NCBI GenBank assembly: GCA_028277885.1
Contig: JANQFK010000079.1
Coordinates: 1 to 64,000, forward strand
From: Myxococcota bacterium
GTDB taxonomy: Bacteria; Myxococcota_A; UBA9160; UBA6930
Direction: 5' to 3'
Length of the DNA stretch: 64,000 nucleotides
Below the pieces are notes generated by a model that saw only the letters and a program-made list of their open reading frames with translations, did no database searches and was not told where the DNA came from. A program made the position numbers and the translations under genes. Below, in pieces: positions 25,786-33,998 of this stretch. Within the stretch, counting starts at the first letter, position 1; each line of letters begins with the position of its first letter.

Positions 25786-26862
25786 TCAGGCGGCGTCGGG
25801 CTCGGCCCGCTCCTCCGCCTCCTCGGCGCCCGTCAGGCGAGCCACGAAGCGCAGCACGCAGCGGTCGTGCCAGGGGGTGCGCGCGTCGGCGGCGTGGAAG
25901 CCCACGTGACCGCCGCCGGCCGGGAGCAGCGGCACGAGCCGCGGGTTCGTGCTCCAGTCGAAGTCGGTGTAGAGCCGGCCCGGGATCCAGGGATCGTCGA
26001 GGGCGTGGATCACCAGGGTCTCGATGCGGATCTCGGCCAGGAAGCGCCGCGCGTGGTTGCGGGCGTAGTAGTCCTCGGCCCCGGCGAAGCCGTTGCGCGG
26101 TGCCACGATGCGCTCGTCGAACTCGACGATGGTGCGCACCTCCCGCAGGATGCCGTGCTCCTCGTCGGTGAGGGAGCTGGCGGCCAGGGCTTCGCGCTTC
26201 ATCCCCGCGAGCAGGTGCCGGTGGTAGGCCCAGTTCCGCGCCTCGAGGATGCGGGCGGAGGAGCGCGCCAGGTCGATGGGGGCGGAGACCGCGACCGCAC
26301 CGAGCAGCCGCGGGACCTCCGCGCCGTGCTCGGCGAGGAACTTCAGCAGCATGTTGCCGGCGAGGGAGTAGCCGACCACCACCAGGCTCTCGGAGCCGGG
26401 CAGCGCGAGCAGCGCGTCGCGCAGGTCCCCGGTGCGGCCGGCGTGGTACTGCTGGCGGCACAGCGGCCGGGACGGTCCGGCTCCGCGCAGGTTGAGTCGC
26501 AGCACCGGGTAGCCCGAGGCGAGCAGCGCCGCCGCGGTGGCCTGCACGTAGGCGCTGGTCTCGTCGCCGCCGAGACCGTGGATCACCACCACGAGGGGCG
26601 CGTCGGGCCGCGTCTCCCGGGGCCGCTCCAGGAGGGCGGAGAGGCGGTCGCCGCTGCCGTCCCGGAGGGCAAGGGTGAGCCGCTCGGTCCGCGTGCCTTC
26701 GGGCCGCACCGCCACCGGGCCGCGCAGGGTGTTGCGCAGGGTCTGGAGGTCCGGTCCCCACCAGGGCGCGCGGGGGACGAAGCGGGGGAACGCGTCGGCG
26801 CGGAGCATCCCGGTCGAGCCTAGCAGGCGGCGGCCCGAGACCGGCTCGGCCTTGCGGGGCAT
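25786..26862 (-). CDS. YheT-like alpha/beta fold hydrolase
   Basis: WWGPDLQTLRNTL, VVVIHGLGGDETSAYVQA, LVVVGYSLAGNMLLKFL, HVGFHAAD; start 26862 or 26808. Confidence 0.88.
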   Translation of the reverse strand: MPRKAEPVSGRRLLGSTGMLRADAFPRFVPRAPWWGPDLQTLRNTLRGPVAVRPEGTRTERLTLALRDGSGDRLSALLERPRETRPDAPLVVVIHGLGGDETSAYVQATAAALLASGYPVLRLNLRGAGPSRPLCRQQYHAGRTGDLRDALLALPGSESLVVVGYSLAGNMLLKFLAEHGAEVPRLLGAVAVSAPIDLARSSARILEARNWAYHRHLLAGMKREALAASSLTDEEHGILREVRTIVEFDERIVAPRNGFAGAEDYYARNHARRFLAEIRIETLVIHALDDPWIPGRLYTDFDWSTNPRLVPLLPAGGGHVGFHAADARTPWHDRCVLRFVARLTGAEEAEERAEPDAA

Positions 26863-26933
26863 CGGCGCGCGGCGGGGTGCGGCCGACGACCCGGGGCGGC
26901 GGGGACGGCCCGCGATGGGGCATGCTCTCCGCC

Positions 26934-27410
26934 ATGAGCGAAGCCGCCCGGGACGGCGCCGCGGTCCGCCTGCCGCCGCCCCTCGTCTACCTCGGCGGCG
27001 TGGCCCTCGGCGTGCTCCTCCACGCCGTCGCGCTCCCGCTGCCCCTCGGCCTCCCCGGCGCCTGGCGGATCGGCCTCGCCGCGCTGGCGGCCGGCCTCGG
27101 CATCGCACTGCTGGCCGGCGCCTTCGGTCACTTCCAGCGCACGGGGCAGGACCCGAAGCCCTGGCTCGCCACGCCGGAGATCATTTCCGAGGGCGTCTAC
27201 CGCTTCACCCGCAACCCCATGTACGTGAGCATGGCGCTGCTCCAGCTGGCCATCGGGGTGGGGCTCGGCAACGGCTGGATCCTGCTGCTCGTGCCCGTCG
27301 TCGCCGCGGTGGTGCAGCGCACCGCGATCCGCCACGAGGAGGCCTACCTCGAGGCCAAGTTCCGCGAGACCTACCTGGCGTACAAGCGGCAGGTGCGGCG
27401 CTGGCTCTAG
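26934..27410 (+). CDS. Isoprenylcysteine carboxyl methyltransferase-like membrane protein
   Basis: GVYRFTRNPMYVSMALLQLAIGVGLGN ... RHEEAYLEAKFRETYLAYKRQVRRWL. Confidence 0.87.
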   Translation: MSEAARDGAAVRLPPPLVYLGGVALGVLLHAVALPLPLGLPGAWRIGLAALAAGLGIALLAGAFGHFQRTGQDPKPWLATPEIISEGVYRFTRNPMYVSMALLQLAIGVGLGNGWILLLVPVVAAVVQRTAIRHEEAYLEAKFRETYLAYKRQVRRWL

Positions 27411-27434
27411 CCCGCCGGCGGGGCGCGGACCGGC

Positions 27435-28412
27435 TCAGCCGACCAGGCGGCCGCCGCAGCTCGAGCCCGCCCCGGCGGTGCAGCCGAAGCAGTGCGACGC
27501 CGTGGTGATGCCGCAGCCCTCGAGGTCCTCGACGCTCTCCAGGTCCCAGAGCGTCCGCTCCGTGCCGGGCATCGGGAGCCCCGCCATCTGGTTGAAGTCG
27601 CAGTCGTAGATGCGGCCGTCCCAGGAGACGGAGAGGGTCTCGCGGCACATCAGCGCCGGCAGCGTGGCGGCGTTGAAGCTCGAGACCAGCAGGTCCAGGT
27701 AGTCGCCGAGCCGGCCCTCCCGCACGAGCGCGCGCTCGAAGCGCCGGATCGGCATGTTGGTGATGGTGATCAGGTGGTCGAACTCGATCCCGAACAGGCG
27801 GCGCAGCTCCTCGCGGTAGCGCTTCTCGAGCTCGTCCTGGGAGGGCGGCAGGTCCGGACCGACGGGGTTGTAGACGAGATCGAGGCGCAGGGACGAGCCG
27901 GGCTGCCCGTAGCCGAGGCGGTTCAGCCAGCGCAGGGCCTCGATGCTCCGGTCGAAGACGCCGCGACCGCGCTGGGCCTCGACGCGCTCGGCGGTGTAGC
28001 AGGGCAGCGAGGCCACGACGTCCACGCCCTGCTCCGCCAGGAACTCCGCCGTGGTCTCCTGGCCGGGCTCGAACAGCACGGTCAGGTTGCAGCGGTCCAC
28101 CACGCGGCGGCCGAGGGCCCGGGCCCCCTCCACCAGCCGTCGGAAGTGGGGGTTCAGCTCGGGAGCGCCGCCGGTCAGGTCCAGCGTCTCGATGCCCGGG
28201 CTGCGCTCGAGCAGGCCCAGCACGCGGTCGGCAGCGCGGGCGTCGAGGTTCTCGGTGCGGTTCGGCCCGGCCTCGACGTGGCAGTGGTGGCAGGCGAGGT
28301 TGCACAGGCGCCCGAGATTCACCTGGAGCACCCGCACCGCGCCGCGCCGGGGAGGCGCGAGGCCCGCGGAGGCCAGGTGCGCGTCGAACTCCGGGAGCCC
28401 GGCTCCGCTCAT
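27435..28412 (-). CDS. arsS: Arsenosugar biosynthesis radical SAM protein ArsS-like
   Basis: VNLGRLCNLACHHCHVEAGPNRTE, TGGAPELNPHFR, YDCDFNQMAGLPM, C-terminal HCFGCTAGAGSSCGG. Confidence 0.85.
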   Translation of the reverse strand: MSGAGLPEFDAHLASAGLAPPRRGAVRVLQVNLGRLCNLACHHCHVEAGPNRTENLDARAADRVLGLLERSPGIETLDLTGGAPELNPHFRRLVEGARALGRRVVDRCNLTVLFEPGQETTAEFLAEQGVDVVASLPCYTAERVEAQRGRGVFDRSIEALRWLNRLGYGQPGSSLRLDLVYNPVGPDLPPSQDELEKRYREELRRLFGIEFDHLITITNMPIRRFERALVREGRLGDYLDLLVSSFNAATLPALMCRETLSVSWDGRIYDCDFNQMAGLPMPGTERTLWDLESVEDLEGCGITTASHCFGCTAGAGSSCGGRLVG

Positions 28413-29554
28413 CCGCAGCAGCTGCCGCCCCGCCCGGCCGGTGCGCCCCGGGTGCCGCCCGCCCCCTGCTCGCCGAGGGCCACGACCTCGCCGGCGTAGG
28501 GCGGCTCGGCGAGGCGGCGGAGGCTGCGTCCCGCGACCTCGGTGCGCTCGCCCCGCCGCAGCACGTTGCCCTCGTCGTCCTCGACGCGGCGCCAGGGGCC
28601 CCGGTACAGCACGTGGCCGCGCGCGGCGTCGCCCTCCTCGGCAGCGGCGTGCTTCCTGCCCGTGACCGTGACCGAGCGGAACGTGATGCCCTCGACCACG
28701 GCGAAGGGCTCGGGCTCCCAGCTCGCGATCTCGACGCCGTGGAAGCCGGCGGACTCGAGCCGCGCCACCAGCTCCGCCTCGTGGAACGCACCGGACACGC
28801 ACCCGCTCCACAGCTCGGGGTCGGCCTTCAGGTGCGCGGGGACGACCTCGTCGCTCACGATGTCGCTCAGCGCGAAGCGCCCGCCGGGCTTCAGCACCCG
28901 GTGGATCCCCGCGATCAGCCGGTCGCGGTCGGCCTCGCGCACGAGGTTCAGCACGCAGTTGGAGACGACCACGTCCACCGAGGCGTCGGCCACGAGCGGG
29001 CTCTCCCCGCGCAGCCCATCGAGCTCGGCCTCGAGGCGCGCCAGGGCCTCGCTGGTGGCGACCGGCCGCTCACCCAGGCGCTCGTCCACGCGATCGAGGT
29101 CGAGGGCCAGGTCCTGGATGAAGCCGCGCCGGAACTCCACGTTCGAGAAGCCGAGCCGCTCGGCCACCACCGGCGCCGAGCGGCGCGCCAGCTCGAGCAT
29201 GTCGGGGTTCACGTCGACCCCGATCACGCGGCCCTTGGGCCCCACGATCTGGGACGCGATGAAGCAGATCTTGCCGCCGCCGCTGCCGAGGTCGAGCACC
29301 TCGTCCCCCTCGCGCAGGTGCCGCGAGGGGTCGCCGCAGCCGTAGTCCCGCTCGAGCACCTCGGCGGGGATCACCTCCAGCAGGCGCGGGTCGTAGTCGA
29401 CGGGACAGCAGAGCGCGGCCTCGCGCTCCTGGGCCGCAGCGCTGTAGCGCTCGCGGACCGCGGACTCCGGATCTCTCAAGGCTTCCCCCTGGCTCGGTCG
29501 GTACCGTTCGATGACCCTACGTCCCGGCTCCCCGCGCTGCCACCCCCCACGCAC
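28409..29554 (-). CDS. Arsenite methyltransferase-like SAM methyltransferase (ArsM-like); 5' end approximate
   Basis: LDLGSGGGKICFIASQIVGPKGRVIGVDVNPDMLELAR, VVSNCVLNLV, ELWSGCVSGAF; 4-bp overlap with arsS. Confidence 0.82.
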   Translation of the reverse strand: MRGGWQRGEPGRRVIERYRPSQGEALRDPESAVRERYSAAAQEREAALCCPVDYDPRLLEVIPAEVLERDYGCGDPSRHLREGDEVLDLGSGGGKICFIASQIVGPKGRVIGVDVNPDMLELARRSAPVVAERLGFSNVEFRRGFIQDLALDLDRVDERLGERPVATSEALARLEAELDGLRGESPLVADASVDVVVSNCVLNLVREADRDRLIAGIHRVLKPGGRFALSDIVSDEVVPAHLKADPELWSGCVSGAFHEAELVARLESAGFHGVEIASWEPEPFAVVEGITFRSVTVTGRKHAAAEEGDAARGHVLYRGPWRRVEDDEGNVLRRGERTEVAGRSLRRLAEPPYAGEVVALGEQGAGGTRGAPAGRGGSCCG

Positions 29555-29579
29555 CCGCCGACCGATGCGGGCGAAGGCA

Positions 29580-30464
29580 TCAGCGCACCAGGTCCCGGTC
29601 GTTCAGCGCCCAGTCGTAGCTCCGGAAGCGCACCTCGCAGTCCGCGCACGCGGCGAGGGCGCGCGCCTTCTCCGGGGCCAGGAGCGGCTCGAGGTAGGCG
29701 CGCAGGCTCGGCTCGACCTCGGGGCGGCTGCGCTCCACGTGGCTCACGAAGTCGCCCTCGAACCAGTCGAAGATCCTCGAGAGCTCGACCACGCGGGCCT
29801 CGGGATCGATGCGGACGTTGCGCTCCTCGGCGACGAAGCGCCGCGCCTCGCGCTCGAGGTCCTCCTCGAGGGTCGCGGCGCGGAACGCACGCTGCGGGAG
29901 CTTCGGGCAGCTCGACGAGGCGCAGTTGAGCGCGAAGTGGATGCGCGGCTCGGCGAAGCGCCGCCGGATGAGCAGGTTCTCGAGGGCGAAGAGGTTGGTG
30001 TCGTCGCCGCCGAGCCGCAGCGGCTGGAACAGGAAGAAGCCCGACAGCCGCGGCAGGAAGAAGGCGTAGAGGGGACGCGGGACGTCGGTGACGCTGTCGA
30101 TCGGGTAGTGCTCGAGCACCTTCACCAGCACCGAGGCGTTGTAGGCGTCGATCCAGTAGGCGAGGCGGGAGGCATCGTCGCGGAAGCGCCCGGGGTGGCT
30201 GTCGGGGCTGGTCTCGGCCAGCAGCGCGGCGTAGCGGTCCAGGTCGCCGCGGTCCGCCGCCAGGGCCTCATAGTCGACCCGACCCTCGGGATCCACGAAG
30301 CGCTGCAGCACCCGGTCCAGCAGCTCGTGGGAGAACGGGGCCGGGGGCGGACCGGCGTCGCGCCCGGAGGAGGTCGAAGGCGCGGTCGTCGCGCAGCCGA
30401 GAGTGAGCAGGAACCCGCACAGCAGCACCGGGAGCCGGGCGTCGAGCCGAGGCGCAATGGACAT
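29580..30464 (-). CDS. DUF547 domain-containing predicted lipoprotein
   Basis: AYWIDAYNASVLVKVLEHYPIDSV, IHFALNCASSSCPKL; lipobox LLTLGC. Confidence 0.85.
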   Translation of the reverse strand: MSIAPRLDARLPVLLCGFLLTLGCATTAPSTSSGRDAGPPPAPFSHELLDRVLQRFVDPEGRVDYEALAADRGDLDRYAALLAETSPDSHPGRFRDDASRLAYWIDAYNASVLVKVLEHYPIDSVTDVPRPLYAFFLPRLSGFFLFQPLRLGGDDTNLFALENLLIRRRFAEPRIHFALNCASSSCPKLPQRAFRAATLEEDLEREARRFVAEERNVRIDPEARVVELSRIFDWFEGDFVSHVERSRPEVEPSLRAYLEPLLAPEKARALAACADCEVRFRSYDWALNDRDLVR

Positions 30465-30709
30465 CGCGCGCTTCGATGCCGACCTCGCTCTCCGGTTTCG
30501 GGCCGGCGAGGTCGAGCCAGCGGTAGAGGTCGAGGGCGATGCGCTGGGCCAGCACCGCGGCCTCCTCCTCGCTCTCCGCCCGGTCCGTGCACCAGCGCAG
30601 GATGGAGGGAAAGTGCCGACGCAGGAACCGCTCGTAGTCGCTCACGTTTTCCATCGTGTACCTCGGCTGCGGGTTCATCCTCCAGTACGCGGCCGGGGCG
30701 GCGACGGTT

Positions 30710-31609
30710 TCAGCGCAGCTCGGGCACGGCCCGCAGGCTCTCCTTCGTCCAGTCCACGAAGGCGCGGACCCGGGCGGAGAGCAGGCCGGCCTGGGCGTAG
30801 GCGACGCTCACCGGGACGGCGGGGGGCTCGAACTCCCGCAGCACCACCCGAAGCCGGCCGGCCTCCACCAGCGGGGCGACCTGGTAGGAGAGGAACAGGC
30901 CGAAGCCCTGGCCCGCCGCACAGGCCTCGAGGGCGGCGCCCGCCTGGTTGCACGAGAACGCTCCGTCGATGGGTACCGAGAGCGGTCGCCCACTCTCCTG
31001 GAGCTGCCAGCGCGGGGCGGGGGCCGTGCCCAGGAAGCGCACGCAGGGGAGCGCGCCGAGCTCCTCCGGTCGGCGCGGCGTGCCGACGCGACGCAGCAGC
31101 TCCGGGCTGGCGCACACCACGCGCCGGACCTGCCCGACCCGCGCCGCCACCATCGAGCTGTCCTCGAGGGGCGCGATGCGGATCGCGACGTCGATGCCCT
31201 CCTCCACCAGGTTCACCACGCGGTCGAGGAGCAGCAGCTCGAGCTTCACCCGGGGATGGCGCGCGAGGAAGCCGGTCACGGCGGGCGCCACGTGCATCTC
31301 GCCGAAGCGCACCGGCGCGGTGACGCGCAGGCGACCGCGGGCCTCCCGCCCGCCGCTCGCCAGGGAGAGCTCGGCCTCCTCGACGTCGGCGAGGATCTGG
31401 CGGCAGCGCTCGAGGTAGGCGCCGCCCTCCTCGGTGAGGGACATGCGGCGCGTGGTGCGGCGCAGCAGCCGCACGCCGAGCTCCTCCTCGAGCCCGGCCA
31501 GGGTGCGGACCACCGTGGGCAGCGACTTGCCGAGGGCGCGGCCCGCGGCGGTGAGGCTGCCCCGGTCCACGATCTCCACGAAGGCCTGCATGGCAGCGAG
31601 CTTGTCCAC
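30710..31609 (-). CDS. LysR family transcriptional regulator
   Basis: MQAFVEIVDRGSLTAAGRALGKSLPTVVRTLAGLEEELGVRLLRRTTRRMSLTEEG. Confidence 0.94.
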   Translation of the reverse strand: MDKLAAMQAFVEIVDRGSLTAAGRALGKSLPTVVRTLAGLEEELGVRLLRRTTRRMSLTEEGGAYLERCRQILADVEEAELSLASGGREARGRLRVTAPVRFGEMHVAPAVTGFLARHPRVKLELLLLDRVVNLVEEGIDVAIRIAPLEDSSMVAARVGQVRRVVCASPELLRRVGTPRRPEELGALPCVRFLGTAPAPRWQLQESGRPLSVPIDGAFSCNQAGAALEACAAGQGFGLFLSYQVAPLVEAGRLRVVLREFEPPAVPVSVAYAQAGLLSARVRAFVDWTKESLRAVPELR

Positions 31610-31624
31610 GGTCCCGGACTATAT

Positions 31625-31651
31625 ATCCATATAGTGGATTAATCATATCCA
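31625..31651. promoter_or_regulatory. Tandem LysR-type operator half-sites ATCCA-TATAG-TGGAT-N7-ATCCA
   Basis: AT-rich divergent intergenic region; palindrome 31625-31639 overlapping second palindrome 31635-31651. Confidence 0.6.
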
Positions 31652-31746
31652 TGATCTTCTATTTCATCGTGAAACGGATTGACCGAACCTGGCCTCCAAG
31701 CAGCGGGAGCCCAGCGAGGCTCCCCACAGAGAAGGGAGAGCGAGCC

Positions 31747-32163
31747 ATGACCGAGTCGATCCGCCGAGTGACCGAGGGCGTCCACCACGTGGGGCTGACC
31801 GTGCCCGACCTGGGGGTCGCCGAGCGATTCTTCCAGGAGGCCCTGCGCTTCGAGCGCGTAGGCGAGGTTCCCGACTACCCCGCCGTCTTCCTGAGCGACG
31901 GGTCCGTGATGCTGACCCTGTGGCGGGCCGGGGATCCGGCGAGCGCCGTGCCCTTCGACCGCCGGCGCGGGATCGGGCTCCACCACCTCGCACTGCGCGT
32001 CGCCGGCAGCACCGGCCTCGACACGCTCCACGACGCACTGAAGGCCCGCGACGACGTCGAGGTGGAGTTCGCGCCGGAGTCCCTGGGCGGCGGCCCCACC
32101 CGACACATGATGTGCCGGATCCCGGGCGGGATCCGTCTCGAGCTGATCGCGCCGGCGGTCTGA
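31747..32163 (+). CDS. VOC (glyoxalase/bleomycin resistance-like) family protein
   Basis: VHHVGLTVPDLGVAERFFQEALRFERVGEV, GLHHLALRV. Confidence 0.88.
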   Translation: MTESIRRVTEGVHHVGLTVPDLGVAERFFQEALRFERVGEVPDYPAVFLSDGSVMLTLWRAGDPASAVPFDRRRGIGLHHLALRVAGSTGLDTLHDALKARDDVEVEFAPESLGGGPTRHMMCRIPGGIRLELIAPAV

Positions 32164-32200
32164 GCCGGCGAGCAAGGCGAGCAGGACGGAGGAGGAAGTC

Positions 32201-33865
32201 ATGACCGAGCGAGTACGGCACTCGGATCCGGATTCGGGCTCGCCCTTCCACGCCGGGGAGCGCGCGGTGCAGGAGCGGCTCGGCGTGCGCGAGGGCATCG
32301 AGCCCTGGGCCCGGAAGGTGGTGCGCGGCCACCTGCCCGAGGAGCACCGCGCCTTCTACGCCGCGCTCCCGTTCCTGGTGGTGGCGGCGCGCGACGGCGA
32401 GGGCCGCCCCTGGGCGACGCTGCTGGCCGGCGCGCCGGGCTTCGCTGCGGCGCCCGATCCCGAGCTCCTCGAGATCGGCGCGCTCCCGGTGCCGGGCGAC
32501 GCGCTGGAGGGCGCCTTCACCGCCGGCACGGACGTGGGGATCCTCGGCATCGAGCCGAGCACGCGCCGGCGCAACCGCGTGAACGGCCGGGTGGCGCGGG
32601 GTGGGCCCGGCGGGATCGCGCTGGCGGTGGACCAGACCTTCGGCAACTGCCCCCAGTACATCAGCGAGCGCCACTGGGAGGGCGTCGTTCGCGAGGCGCC
32701 CCCGGCCCGGCACGCCGCGCGGCGGCTCGACCCCGCCATGCGCCGCTTCATCGAGGGCGCCGACACCTTCTTCATCGCGAGCGGGCACCGCGGCCAGGGC
32801 GACGACCCCGCCTTCGGGATGGACGCCTCCCATCGCGGCGGCGCTCCGGGCTTCGTGCGCGTGGAGGACGAGCGGCACCTGGTGTTCCCGGACTACGCGG
32901 GCAACAACCACTTCAACACCCTCGGCAACCTGCTCCTCGACCCGCGGGCCGGGCTGCTCTTCGTGGACTTCGAGAGCGGCGGCCTGCTCCAGCTCACCGG
33001 CCGCACCGAGATCGACTGGGACTCGCCGGCGCTGGCCGCGTTCCCCGGCGCACGGCGCCTGGTGCGCTTCGAGGTCGACGAGGTGATCCGGCTCGACGAG
33101 GCCCTGCCCCTGCGCTGGAGCTCCGCGGCGGGCTCGGTGCGCTCGCTGCGCGTCGTCGAGAAGCGGCGCGAGAGCGACGACGTCACCTCCTTCGTGCTCG
33201 AGGCGCGGGACGGGGGGCCCCTGGTGGACTTCGAGGCCGGCCAGCACCTGCCCATCGAGCTGGAGGTGCCCGGAGCCGGGGCCCCGGTGCGGCGCACCTA
33301 CTCGCTCTCGGGCGCGCCCGGCGCCCCGCACTACCGCATCTCGGTGAAGCGCGAGCCCCGGGGCGTGGCGTCGCGCCAGCTCCACGACCACGTCGAGGAG
33401 GGCGCGATCCTCGAGGCCCGCGCCCCGGCCGGCGACTTCGTGCTCGCCCACTCCCAGCGTCCGGTGGTGCTGGTCTCCGCCGGCGTCGGCGCCACGCCGC
33501 TGGTCAGCATGCTCCACGCGCTGGTGGAGCGAGGCGAGAGGCGACCGGTCTGGTTCGTCCACGGCGCCCGGGACGGCCGCCACCACCCGCTCGCCGACGA
33601 GGTGCGCGGGCTCGCCGCGCGCAGCGACGCCGTCCGGACCCACGTCGCCTACAGCCGGCCCCGGCCCGAGGACCGCCTCGGCGCCGACTACGACGCGCCG
33701 GGGCGGGTCGACGCCGGCGGGCTGGCGGCGCTGCTCCCGGACCTCGACGCGGACTACTACCTGTGCGGCCCCCTCGGCTTCATGGCGGCCGTGCAGGACG
33801 GCCTCGAGGCCCGCGGCGTCGCGCCGGAGCGCATCCACAGCGAGTCCTTCGGACCGACGGGCTAG
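32201..33865 (+). CDS. Pyridoxamine-5'-phosphate-oxidase-like domain fused to FAD/NAD(P) oxidoreductase (flavohemoprotein reductase-like)
   Basis: N-terminal FMN-binding split barrel region (VDQTFGNCPQYIS); RRTYSLSGAPG, VVLVSAGVGATPLVSMLHAL, YYLCGPLGFMAAVQ. Confidence 0.88.
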   Translation: MTERVRHSDPDSGSPFHAGERAVQERLGVREGIEPWARKVVRGHLPEEHRAFYAALPFLVVAARDGEGRPWATLLAGAPGFAAAPDPELLEIGALPVPGDALEGAFTAGTDVGILGIEPSTRRRNRVNGRVARGGPGGIALAVDQTFGNCPQYISERHWEGVVREAPPARHAARRLDPAMRRFIEGADTFFIASGHRGQGDDPAFGMDASHRGGAPGFVRVEDERHLVFPDYAGNNHFNTLGNLLLDPRAGLLFVDFESGGLLQLTGRTEIDWDSPALAAFPGARRLVRFEVDEVIRLDEALPLRWSSAAGSVRSLRVVEKRRESDDVTSFVLEARDGGPLVDFEAGQHLPIELEVPGAGAPVRRTYSLSGAPGAPHYRISVKREPRGVASRQLHDHVEEGAILEARAPAGDFVLAHSQRPVVLVSAGVGATPLVSMLHALVERGERRPVWFVHGARDGRHHPLADEVRGLAARSDAVRTHVAYSRPRPEDRLGADYDAPGRVDAGGLAALLPDLDADYYLCGPLGFMAAVQDGLEARGVAPERIHSESFGPTG

Positions 33866-33869
33866 GCTT

Positions 33870-33923
33870 GAGCGAGCCGTCCCGGCTCGCTCTGCGACGG
33901 AAGCCGACCGTCCTCGGTCGGCC
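33870..33923. repeat. Two-hairpin element, copy A
   Basis: GAGCGAGCC-gtccc-GGCTCGCTC tgcgacggaa GCCGACC-gtcctc-GGTCGGC. Confidence 0.8.
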
Positions 33924-33931
33924 CCTAGCGT

Positions 33932-33986
33932 GAGCGAGCCCAAAGGGCTCGCTTTGCGACGGTAGCCGACCCTCCTGGGTCGGCCT
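33932..33986. repeat. Two-hairpin element, copy B (tandem to A)
   Basis: AGCGAGCCC-aaa-GGGCTCGCT ttgcgacggta GCCGACCC-tcct-GGGTCGGC. Confidence 0.8.
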
Positions 33987-33998
33987 CCTGGCGGGCCC

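Noticed and set aside
31664-33943. 759-aa minus-strand ORF opposite VOC and PNPOx-FNR genes
   Set aside because: Shadow ORF; plus strand encodes recognisable enzymes
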